Notes under the pieces: model-generated
The model's database searches: none
Told to the model about the DNA's origin: nothing
Seen by the model: only the letters and a program-made list of their open reading frames with translations
Shown here: positions 33,167-41,045 of the stretch, piece after piece
How the letters are laid out: each line of letters begins with the position of its first letter
Position numbering within the stretch: position 1 is the first letter of the stretch
Assembly: GCF_902506605.1 (NCBI RefSeq)
Contig: NZ_LR733979.1
Coordinates: 1,906,008-1,970,007 of the forward strand
Source: Sphingomonas sp. AX6
Lineage (GTDB): Bacteria; Pseudomonadota; Alphaproteobacteria; Sphingomonadales; Sphingomonadaceae
Direction: 5' to 3'
DNA: 64,000 bases
Position numbers and translations under genes: made by a program

Positions 33167-34774
33167 GTCGGGCCGCGCCGCGGTCGGCATGTCCGGTGCC
33201 GTCTTTGCGAACGGGCTGTCGGCGTACCAGCGCGGGGCCTGGTCCACGTCCGCCATTTCCCTCGCGATCGCGTAATTCACCCGCGCGAACTTGGCCGCGG
33301 CGTTCCAGTCGAAGGCCAGGTCGGTCTGGTCGCTCGGCTGGTGGTAATGCGTCTTCAGGAAGTCGCGGAACTTGGCCTCTCCGCCATTGGCGAAACCGGT
33401 CATCAGGAACACCGAGGGTACGCCTGCCTGGACGAAGCTGTAATGGTCCGATCGCATGAACAGCCCTTCCTCCGGCATCGGATCGGGGGACAGTTTGACG
33501 CCTTCGGTCGCCGCTGCGCTCGCGACGATCGGCCCCATCGTCGAATGTTCGGCACCGAACGCGACGACATCGGTGAAGTCGTAGAGCAGGACCGGCATAT
33601 CGAGATTGACCACCGACACGATTTTCTGCCCAGCGATCACCGGGGTCTTTGCCAGCCATTGCGAGCCGAGCAGCCCGTGTTCCTCGCCCGTCACGGCCGC
33701 GATCAAGATGGTACGGCGGGGCGGTTTGCCCGATTGCTGGAAGGCACGTGCGACCTCCAGCATCGACGCGATGCCGCTGGCATTGTCCATCGCGCCGTTG
33801 AAGATCTTGTCGTCCCCCTCGGCCGATTGCTTGATTCCGACATGATCGAGATGCGCCATCAGCAGCACCGCTTCGCCCTTCAGCGCGGGGTCGCTGCCGG
33901 GGATCATGCCGATGACGTTGGGGCTGCTGAAGTCGCGCGCCTGAACCGCGCCGTCGAATGCGACGCGTTGCTCAAGTGCGAACGGCTTTACCGCGCGGCT
34001 GCGGTCGATGTCGCGCAATACGCTGGCGAAATCGCGTGACGATCCGGCAAACAGCGCGGCGGCACCATCATGGTTGATCAGCGCGAGCGGGATGGTTTCG
34101 CCCGGCGTCGGTTCCTTCTTTTCGCCCAATACAATCTGTCCGCCCGACAATTGGTTGCGCACCGCGGCGAAGGGAATCTGCTCGGTCTGTTCGCTGTCGA
34201 ACAGGTTGACGACCGCCACCGCGCCGCGATCGATCGCAGCCTTGGACTTGCCCATCATCAATTCCTGCGCGCGGTTCTCTGCGATGCCATCGGGCAGGCC
34301 ATAGAACATGACGACGGTCTTGCCGCGCACATCGACGCCCGCATAATCGTCGCGCTTGGTTGCAGGATCGACCAAGCCGTGGCCGACGAAAACCGCATCA
34401 CTCGCCACCGGTTTGGCGGCAGCGGGCATCCGGACGATGGTATTGTCGCCAAGTGCAGCGCCACCTGGCAGTGTCATGCGTGGAGCATTGTCGGCAGCCG
34501 CCAGCGTCTGGCTAAACGGCACCTGCTGATACCAGCCGCCATCGACCGCGGGTTCGAGCCCGAGCGCGCGATACTGGGTCGCGACATAGCGCGCGGCGAT
34601 CTCGTAGCCGGGCGTGCCGGTATCGCGTCCCTCCAACAGGTCGTCCGACAGGAAAGTGACGTGCGCCTCCATCGCTGCGGGCGTAATGACGCTGCGCGCT
34701 GGATCGACAGTCTGCGCAGAGGCGACCGTGGCGGTGGAGAGAAGCAGGGCAGTCGCGAAAGTCAGGGCGCGCAT
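33155..34774 (-). CDS. Exported M28-family zinc peptidase
   Basis: 539 residues. Signal peptide MRALTFATALLLSTATVASA. PA-type insert in the middle, then M28 catalytic domain with zinc ligands H308-x-D310 (LLMAHLDHVG), D330 (GAMDNASG) and the Glu pair E364-E365 (TGEEHG). The family releases N-terminal amino acids or acts on small peptides in the periplasm or outside. ATG 34774 is set by the signal peptide. The longer reading to 35098 is not supported. Convergent overlap of 12 bp with the membrane protein gene. Confidence 0.9.
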   Translation of the reverse strand: MRALTFATALLLSTATVASAQTVDPARSVITPAAMEAHVTFLSDDLLEGRDTGTPGYEIAARYVATQYRALGLEPAVDGGWYQQVPFSQTLAAADNAPRMTLPGGAALGDNTIVRMPAAAKPVASDAVFVGHGLVDPATKRDDYAGVDVRGKTVVMFYGLPDGIAENRAQELMMGKSKAAIDRGAVAVVNLFDSEQTEQIPFAAVRNQLSGGQIVLGEKKEPTPGETIPLALINHDGAAALFAGSSRDFASVLRDIDRSRAVKPFALEQRVAFDGAVQARDFSSPNVIGMIPGSDPALKGEAVLLMAHLDHVGIKQSAEGDDKIFNGAMDNASGIASMLEVARAFQQSGKPPRRTILIAAVTGEEHGLLGSQWLAKTPVIAGQKIVSVVNLDMPVLLYDFTDVVAFGAEHSTMGPIVASAAATEGVKLSPDPMPEEGLFMRSDHYSFVQAGVPSVFLMTGFANGGEAKFRDFLKTHYHQPSDQTDLAFDWNAAAKFARVNYAIAREMADVDQAPRWYADSPFAKTAPDMPTAARPDSAD

Positions 34775-34883
34775 TAGGTCTGGGCTTTCCAATCGGTTGC
34801 GAGTTGCCCATGGTCTAACGCAACCGCGCGCTGTCGCAAGCGCATAACACACCGGGTAAAAACCGGAGCGATTGGGGGACGGC

Positions 34884-35159
34884 GTGATCCTACTAGTATT
34901 AATATTGCTGCAGACGTCCAGTCCGCCAGTCATGCACCTCCAACTCTCGGCTGTCGAAGGGAGTTGTGCATATCGTTTGGCAGGTTCCCGCATTTCCGCG
35001 GAACAGTTGGAAGCGGTGATCAGAAAGGTTGAACCGGCAACCGTGCTGATGCTGAGCAACGTCTCAGATGTGCCATATCGCTGCGTCGGTGGGGTCATCT
35101 ACCAAGCACAAACGCGAAAGCTCGCAATTAAGCTCGTGACCGAGGCGGCACCGCAATGA
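34884..35159 (+). CDS. Small ExbD/TolR-like periplasmic-domain protein
   Basis: 91 residues from GTG 34884, which has gggggac in front. Hydrophobic N-terminus (VILLVLILLQTSSPP), then a ~70-residue part whose end (DVPYRCVGGVIYQAQTRKLA, then LVTEA) resembles the periplasmic domain of ExbD/TolR. It lacks the charged N-terminal membrane helix that ExbD needs for proton flow. Its last four bases overlap the acylase start (ATGA), so the two are co-translated. Role unknown. ExbD resemblance is by eye only. Confidence 0.6.
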   Translation: MILLVLILLQTSSPPVMHLQLSAVEGSCAYRLAGSRISAEQLEAVIRKVEPATVLMLSNVSDVPYRCVGGVIYQAQTRKLAIKLVTEAAPQ

Positions 35160-37291
35160 AGTGGCTGCGGCGTGTCGGGATCGGGCTAGTCCTGTTGGTG
35201 GTGGTCGTCGCGATCAGCCTGGCGGTGTGGGAGCCGCTGGCATCGCAATCGGCAGAGGCACCGCCGCCGCGCGACTATGACGTGGTGATCGTCCGCGACG
35301 ATTTCGGCGTCCCCTATATCTATGGCGCGACCGATGCCGATGTCGCGCACGGTATCGCCTATGCCCATTCGGAGGATGATTTCGCGACCCTGCAGGAAGC
35401 GATCGCGATGACGCGCGGGCGGCTTGGGGCGATGACCGGTGCGGACGGGGCAAAGACCGATTATGCGCTCCACCTGCTGCGCGCGCGCGATACGGTTGCG
35501 CGCGATTACGATGCCCAGCCTGCCGACGTGAGGGCGTTGCTTGATGGGTATGCTGCAGGGCTCAACCTTTATGCTGCGCGGCATCCGGGCGATGTCCGTC
35601 TGGCTAAACTGTTCCCGGTCAACGGGCGCGATGTGGCTGCCGGGTTCGTGTTGCGATCGCCATTCTTCTTCGGGCTGGACAGCGTGCTGGGGGCACTGAC
35701 CGCGAACGAGGCACTGCCGCTGGAGGCCAGCGGGCGGCTGCCCAATGCGCCCAACGTCACGCCCGCCGGACCGAGCGAAATCGAGAAGGGGTCGAACGCC
35801 TTTGCCGTTGCGCCGTCGCGATCGACCGACGGCGCGACGCGGCTGGTGTCCAATTCGCACCAGCCGTGGCGCGGCGGAGTGGCGTGGTACGAGCTCGTCG
35901 TGAAATCGGGCGAAGGCTGGCATTTTGCGGGCGCGACTTTTCCCGGCGTGCCCTATCCGTTGCTGGGGCATAACCGCACGCTGGGGTGGACCAACACGGT
36001 CAACCGGCCCGATCTGATCGATATCTACAAGCTCGAACTGGACGAGAGCGGCGACCGCTATCGGCTGGATGGTCAGTGGCGGACGCTGGAGAAGCATCGC
36101 GTGTGGCTGCGTGCCAAGGTCGGGCCGTTCGTGCTGCCGGTGCCGCAGACGCTGTATCGGTCGGTGCATGGTCCGGTGATCGTCAACGATCAGGGCGCGT
36201 TCGCGGTGCGCTATGCGGGCATCGACCAGATGCGGATGGTCGAGCAATATTACCGGCTGAACAAGGCGCGCGACTGGGCCGAATGGGAAGCGGCGATGCG
36301 CATACGCGGCGTGCCTGCGACCAATTTCATCTATGCCGACGATAGCGGGCGGATCGCCATGATCTATAACGCGATGTTCCCCGACCGACGGCCCGGTTTC
36401 GATTATTCGAAGGTGTTGCCGGGCAACACCTCCCGCGCGATCTGGCCACGTGAGGTGCCGTGGAAGCGAACGCCGATGGTAATGGCCCCGGCGTCCGGCT
36501 TCGTCATCAACGCCAATCATACGCCCTTCTGGGCAGCGGGGCCGGGGTCGGAGATGAACCCGGCGGATTACTCGCCGTTACTGGGGATCGAGCGCAACGT
36601 CACCAATCGCGGCACACGATCAATCGAGTTGATGGCGGCGGACTCGTCGATCAGCCGCGCGGAGTTGGAGGCAATCAAGTACGACACCGCGGTCAGCCGC
36701 CAGAGCTGGGCGGGCGGCTGGTTCGACAACCTGTTGAAGGTCGACGATCAGGGTGACGATCAGGTCCGCGCGGCCAAGGCGTTGCTGGCGCGCTGGGACT
36801 GGAATTACGACGGGCAGGGGCCAGCCGATGCGATTGCGGTGCTGCTGCTGCGCGAAGGGAATCGCTGCCATTACCGCAACAAGGAATGCGTGCTGCCCTT
36901 CGACGGATTGAAGCGCTCCGCCGAGCATTTGGCCGAGCATTTCGGGCGGCTCGATCCGCCGCTGGGCGAGGTGCTTCGGTTGCGGCAGGGGGATGTGGAC
37001 TTGCCGCTGGACGGTGGGCCGGACGTGCTGCGGGCCATGGCATTGTGGGACGTGCATGACGACGGGCGGCTCGCGGTGCGGCATGGCGACAGCTATCTGA
37101 TGTTCGCAGAATGGGACCGGGCGGGGCGAGTGTCGTCGCAGTCGATCCAACCGTTCGGTGCCGCCACGACGCGGCCTGCATCCCCGCATTATGCGGACCA
37201 AGCGCCTTTGTTCGTGCGCAAGGAATTGAAGCCGGTGCATTTCTGGCCGAGCGATCTACGGACCAATGCGAAGCGAGCGTATCGGCCTTAG
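35156..37291 (+). CDS. Penicillin acylase family (Ntn-hydrolase) protein
   Basis: 711 residues. N-terminal membrane/signal segment (VGIGLVLLVVVVAISLAVW), then an alpha-chain region with DFGVPYIYGAT, a processing site before the nucleophile S213 in EKGSNAFAV, and a beta chain with NSHQPW, GHNRTLGWTN and INANHTPFW. The family cleaves amide bonds of beta-lactam side chains or acyl-homoserine lactones in the periplasm after self-processing. Natural substrate is not inferable. It pairs with the tiny ExbD-like gene. Confidence 0.9.
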   Translation: MKWLRRVGIGLVLLVVVVAISLAVWEPLASQSAEAPPPRDYDVVIVRDDFGVPYIYGATDADVAHGIAYAHSEDDFATLQEAIAMTRGRLGAMTGADGAKTDYALHLLRARDTVARDYDAQPADVRALLDGYAAGLNLYAARHPGDVRLAKLFPVNGRDVAAGFVLRSPFFFGLDSVLGALTANEALPLEASGRLPNAPNVTPAGPSEIEKGSNAFAVAPSRSTDGATRLVSNSHQPWRGGVAWYELVVKSGEGWHFAGATFPGVPYPLLGHNRTLGWTNTVNRPDLIDIYKLELDESGDRYRLDGQWRTLEKHRVWLRAKVGPFVLPVPQTLYRSVHGPVIVNDQGAFAVRYAGIDQMRMVEQYYRLNKARDWAEWEAAMRIRGVPATNFIYADDSGRIAMIYNAMFPDRRPGFDYSKVLPGNTSRAIWPREVPWKRTPMVMAPASGFVINANHTPFWAAGPGSEMNPADYSPLLGIERNVTNRGTRSIELMAADSSISRAELEAIKYDTAVSRQSWAGGWFDNLLKVDDQGDDQVRAAKALLARWDWNYDGQGPADAIAVLLLREGNRCHYRNKECVLPFDGLKRSAEHLAEHFGRLDPPLGEVLRLRQGDVDLPLDGGPDVLRAMALWDVHDDGRLAVRHGDSYLMFAEWDRAGRVSSQSIQPFGAATTRPASPHYADQAPLFVRKELKPVHFWPSDLRTNAKRAYRP

Positions 37292-37299
37292 TTGAAGCC

Positions 37300-37325
37300 G
37301 TCATCCCAGCTTTCGCTGGGGTGAC
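37300..37325. repeat. Short palindrome gtcatcccagc...gctggggtgac
   Basis: Arms gtcatcccagc and gctggggtgac around tttc. Located between convergent acylase and glycosyltransferase genes, where it can serve as a terminator. The same sequence style (GTCA-CCC...GGG-TGAC) occurs in the long repeat at 51966-52078. Confidence 0.7.
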
Positions 37326-37327
37326 GA

Positions 37328-38125
37328 TTATAGGGGGAGCCAGCTTTTCTCACGCAGGTTGAGGTGGGTCAGCTTGCGGCGCGCCAGCCTCGGGCCGAGG
37401 AAGCGATAGAAATACCAGTCCTTCAGCGCGAACGGCGTGGCGTGGTAAAGCAGCCGCTCGGCGAGCGTCCAGCGCACCCGGCGGCGGTCGGAACGGCGTG
37501 GCGAGGGGATGCACCAGAAGTCATAGGGATAGACCGCGCGACCGAGTTTCAGCAGCCGCTGCATCACCTCGTGATCCATCAGCACATAGGGCCAGTGCTT
37601 TTCCGAATAGCCGCCGGCGCGGACCAACGCATCGGTGCGAAAACTCTGGCCGAAGCCGCCGGTGTGGGTCTGGCGCGGCCATAGCCGACTGGCGATCCGC
37701 GACCGGATGAAGCGCTTTTGCCGCGCCTCCGGGCCATTGGGCGGGGCGGGAACATCGACTGCCATCACGGCCACTACTCCCGAGCCGCCCGCATCAAATG
37801 CAGCTTGCGCGGTGGCGAGATAATCGGGCGGGTAGAAGGTGTCGGCATCGCCGAACGCGACCAGTTCGGTCGTGATGTGCGGCATGGCGGCTTCCAGCGC
37901 GTGAACCTTGCCGGGACGCTGCTCGGATAGGTGGACCGTCTCGACTCCCGTCATCTCGGCGGTGGCCTCACGCGCCAGCGCGGCGGAGGTGTCGGTCGAT
38001 CCATTATCGACCAGCACCAGCCGGAACGGTCGCGCGGTCTGTGCGGCGAGCGACGCCAGGGTGGCCGGCAGGTAATCGGCTTCGTTGAAATAGGCGATGA
38101 CGAAGGTCCAGCGGGGTGCGGTCAC
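37328..38125 (-). CDS. Family 2 glycosyltransferase
   Basis: 265 residues from GTG 38125, which overlaps the stop of the upstream gene (GTGA) and has gaggc upstream. GT-A fold: WTFVIAYFNEADYLPATL, VLVDNGSTDTSA, metal-binding GDADTFY, then GGFGQSFRTDALVRAGGYSE. No strong membrane segment. It is the second gene of a two-gene minus-strand unit with a GT4 enzyme. Probably adds a sugar in surface polysaccharide or glycolipid assembly. Donor and acceptor unknown. Confidence 0.88.
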   Translation of the reverse strand: MTAPRWTFVIAYFNEADYLPATLASLAAQTARPFRLVLVDNGSTDTSAALAREATAEMTGVETVHLSEQRPGKVHALEAAMPHITTELVAFGDADTFYPPDYLATAQAAFDAGGSGVVAVMAVDVPAPPNGPEARQKRFIRSRIASRLWPRQTHTGGFGQSFRTDALVRAGGYSEKHWPYVLMDHEVMQRLLKLGRAVYPYDFWCIPSPRRSDRRRVRWTLAERLLYHATPFALKDWYFYRFLGPRLARRKLTHLNLREKSWLPL

Positions 38126-39198
38126 CGGCTTGCCTCGATGGGCTGGGCGACTTCGATCAGTTTGCGGCACGCGGCTTCGCTCGATCGCGGGCCGTGGGTG
38201 GCGACGACGTGCTCGCGTGCCGACCGCGCCTTTGCGGCCAGCGTGCCGGGCGCGCCGAGCAACTGCGCGACTTCGGCGCGGAAATTGCTATCGTTCACCA
38301 ATATGCCGGTCGAGGGCGGCACGACATCGGCACCGATGCGGTCGTCGAGCGCTGCGACCGGCAGCCCGCATGCCATCGCCTCGGGAATGGCGCGCGGGAA
38401 CCAGTCCTTGCGCCCCGCATGAAAGAACAACCGCGCCTTGACCAGCGTCGCGGGCAGGTCGGTATGGGCGACATGGCCCAGCCAGTCGATCCGCGGAAAG
38501 CGCCGCCGCAGGTCGAACCGCATCGGACCGTCGCCCGCGACCGCGACGCGGTGCGTTTGCGAGAGGGCTCCGATCTCGTCGAAAGATTTGTAAGGGATCA
38601 GGCGGCTGACCGCGATCACATCCCAGCGGTTGCGCACAGTCGGAATCGGCGCGAAGCGGTCGGTGTCGATCGTCTTGGGAAGCCGAACCATGCGCTCAAG
38701 CGCGATCGGTTTGCGCCAGAAGCGCCATTCGGGCTGCATCAACAGCATCTCCTGTCGCGAGGATTCGGTCAGGATCAGATGTGCGTCGGTCAGAATGGCG
38801 TTCCACACCGTGCCGCCGATGATGACGGCATAGCCGCGTTCGTCGGGGGCCAGCACGCGTGCGTGCAGGTCGAGCCCAGCCGCGCCGTCGCTACCGATCA
38901 GCACGAACAGGTCCGCGCGGTCCTTCCGCGTTGCCTCGCACATCGCATCGCTGATCTGCGCGCGGGGAGGCGCTTCGGGGTTGCTCGCCGCGAACAATCT
39001 TACTTTCAGCGTGCCGATATCCGCGACCGCGATTTCGGTATCGAGCGCTGCGTCGCGGACGCCCCACAACTCGACATCGACTCCCATCGCCTTTAACAGC
39101 GCAGGCATACGGCGATCGCGATTGTCCCAGGCCAGCCATTCCGACAGGTCGGGCGTCGCATAATGCGTTGGATAGGTCAGCACGAACACGATGCGCAT
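38122..39198 (-). CDS. Family 4 glycosyltransferase
   Basis: 358 residues, GT-B fold. N-terminus MRIVFVLTYPTHYATPD. The C-terminal donor domain has VIAVSRLIPYKSFDEI, VAGDGPMR, WLGHV and the GT4 E-x7-E region in DWFPRAIPEAMACGLPVAAL. ATG 39198 is chosen because the family start fits and the longer upstream reading runs into the divergent gene. Divergent from the next glycosyltransferase with 39 bp between starts. Confidence 0.88.
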   Translation of the reverse strand: MRIVFVLTYPTHYATPDLSEWLAWDNRDRRMPALLKAMGVDVELWGVRDAALDTEIAVADIGTLKVRLFAASNPEAPPRAQISDAMCEATRKDRADLFVLIGSDGAAGLDLHARVLAPDERGYAVIIGGTVWNAILTDAHLILTESSRQEMLLMQPEWRFWRKPIALERMVRLPKTIDTDRFAPIPTVRNRWDVIAVSRLIPYKSFDEIGALSQTHRVAVAGDGPMRFDLRRRFPRIDWLGHVAHTDLPATLVKARLFFHAGRKDWFPRAIPEAMACGLPVAALDDRIGADVVPPSTGILVNDSNFRAEVAQLLGAPGTLAAKARSAREHVVATHGPRSSEAACRKLIEVAQPIEASR

Positions 39199-39237
39199 GT
39201 CGTCCGCTAACAAGAAGCCCTTGGACTGGCTAGCCGC

Positions 39238-40011
39238 ATGATCTGGTCCGATGTCGGTGCACGCATCTCGTGCGTGATGGTCACTGCCAACCGCGCGGCC
39301 ATGGCGCGCCGTGCAGTGCGCTGTTTCCTCGACCAGAGCTGGTCGAACCGAGAACTGGTGATCGTAGATGACGGAGCGGAGGATTATTCGGCCATCCTGT
39401 CGGCGATCCCCGCCGACCGGCTGATCTATCATCGAATCGCAAAGAGCACCGACAACAATCTGGGAAGGCTCAGAAACCTGTCGCTTGATCTGGCGCGGGG
39501 CGATTTGGTCGCACAATGGGACGATGACGATTGGTATCATCCCGAACGGCTTAAGCGTCAGGCAGGTGCAATCACGGGCGATAAGCGGGCCTGCGTGCTG
39601 GCCGCGACGCTGATGCATCTCGACGCGCCCGAATGGATGGACCGACCCTATATCGGCAGCCTCAATCCCGGCGTGCCCGGCACGATCCTCCACCGCGCTG
39701 ATCCCAGCGCGCGTTACCCCGAAGAGCGTCGCGGCGAGGACACCGTCTTTCTCGATCATTGGCCGCGCGATCAACTGGCGGTGCTCGATGCGTCGCATCT
39801 GTTCCTGCGCGCCTTTCACGGATCGAACACCTGGGAACGCGCGCATTTCGAACGCCGCGTCCGCAACAGTGTGGCAAGCGCGATCGAATATGCCCTGCGC
39901 AAGGCGACCGGTATGTTGTCGGGCCATAGTCGCTTCCGGCTGCCGCCCGACGCGCAGCGCGCATTCGAAGCCTATCGCGGGCAATCGCGCGCTCTGGGAC
40001 TGCTGCCGTGA
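39238..40011 (+). CDS. Family 2 glycosyltransferase
   Basis: 257 residues. GT-A motifs ISCVMVTANRAAMARRAV, LVIVDDGAEDYS, metal-binding QWDDDDWYHPERL. The C-terminal part contains an EDTVF motif. It overlaps the next membrane-protein gene by four bases (GTGA), so the two are a transcription unit. With the two divergent glycosyltransferases it forms a small glycan cluster. Substrate unknown. Confidence 0.87.
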   Translation: MIWSDVGARISCVMVTANRAAMARRAVRCFLDQSWSNRELVIVDDGAEDYSAILSAIPADRLIYHRIAKSTDNNLGRLRNLSLDLARGDLVAQWDDDDWYHPERLKRQAGAITGDKRACVLAATLMHLDAPEWMDRPYIGSLNPGVPGTILHRADPSARYPEERRGEDTVFLDHWPRDQLAVLDASHLFLRAFHGSNTWERAHFERRVRNSVASAIEYALRKATGMLSGHSRFRLPPDAQRAFEAYRGQSRALGLLP

Positions 40012-41009
40012 ATGCCCGGCTGGAAGCGCTTCAGGCGTGGACCGAAACGCCCGCGGGCAAATGGACGGGGCGCGGGTTTCGCTGGGCTTTCTTTGCGGGC
40101 GTGATCGGTTGGCTGGTGCTGAAGGTCAGCGCGATCGGCTGGCGAGAGGTGCTGGGGTCGCTGCCAACCACGCCCTGGTTCTACATCCTGTTCGTCGTGA
40201 TGTTCGTCGCGCTACCCGTCACCGAGACGCTGATCTTTCGGCTGCTGCTCGACCGGCGCATCGGCATTCGCGACGTAGGCGTGTTCATTCGAAAGCGTGT
40301 CTTCAATTCGGCATTCGTGGGCTATTCGGGCGAGCTTTACCTGTTCGTCTGGGCGAAGCGGCATCTGGGGCTGCCTGCCAAGCGCGCTGCACACGGGGTG
40401 AAGGACAATGCGGTGCTGTCGGCGCTGGCGTCGGCGGCGGTAACGGCAGGGTTGCTCGCGGCATTCTGGATGACGGGGCAGGCGGCGCTGGTCGCGAGTT
40501 GGCTCGATTCGGGGGCGGGAAAGTTCGCGGCGACGGCGTTGGCGCTCGCCTTCCTCCTCCCCGTGCTGCTGCGCTTTCGAAAGAGCATCATCGCGGTCCC
40601 CGGTCGAATCGCCGCGACGGTGTGGGGCATCCATATGGTGCGCATCACCGGCGTGCTGCTGCTCCAGGCGGTGCAATGGTGGGTGGTGCTGCCGAACCAG
40701 AGCTGGACAACCTGGCTGATCTTCCTGACTGCCCAGATGGTCATTTCGCGCCTGCCCTTCATTCCCAATCGCGACCTGCTGTTCCTGTCGGCAGGGCTGG
40801 AGATGAGCAACGTGATCGACGGTCCCCGCGCGGCTATGGCGGCGGTGTTGCTGGCGGGTGGCGCGCTGACCCAGGGGGCAAACCTGTTGTTTTTCATCGC
40901 GACTTCTTTTGGTCAACGCGCCCCCGCGGAACTGGCTGAGGGCGATGGAATGACATCCAACGACGACGAAGCGACTGAATCGGTTGCGAAAGAGGATGGT
41001 GTCGTATAG
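40008..41009 (+). CDS. Polytopic membrane protein
   Basis: 333 residues from GTG 40008. About seven or eight hydrophobic segments (for example FAGVIGWLVLKVSAIGW, FYILFVVMFVALPVTET, LALAFLLPVLLRF). A charged hydrophilic tail (SNDDEATESVAKEDGVV) follows. Coupled to the preceding glycosyltransferase by a 4-bp overlap. It might be a flippase or a lipid-modifying protein, but I do not recognise a family. Confidence 0.75.
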   Translation: MNARLEALQAWTETPAGKWTGRGFRWAFFAGVIGWLVLKVSAIGWREVLGSLPTTPWFYILFVVMFVALPVTETLIFRLLLDRRIGIRDVGVFIRKRVFNSAFVGYSGELYLFVWAKRHLGLPAKRAAHGVKDNAVLSALASAAVTAGLLAAFWMTGQAALVASWLDSGAGKFAATALALAFLLPVLLRFRKSIIAVPGRIAATVWGIHMVRITGVLLLQAVQWWVVLPNQSWTTWLIFLTAQMVISRLPFIPNRDLLFLSAGLEMSNVIDGPRAAMAAVLLAGGALTQGANLLFFIATSFGQRAPAELAEGDGMTSNDDEATESVAKEDGVV

Positions 41010-41045
41010 CCCTATGGCACTTACCTCGGGGAGAGAGATTACATC

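Noticed and set aside
37328..41009. Complete O-antigen or capsule locus
   Set aside because: Only three glycosyltransferases and one membrane protein are present; no polymerase, flippase or sugar-nucleotide genes are seen.
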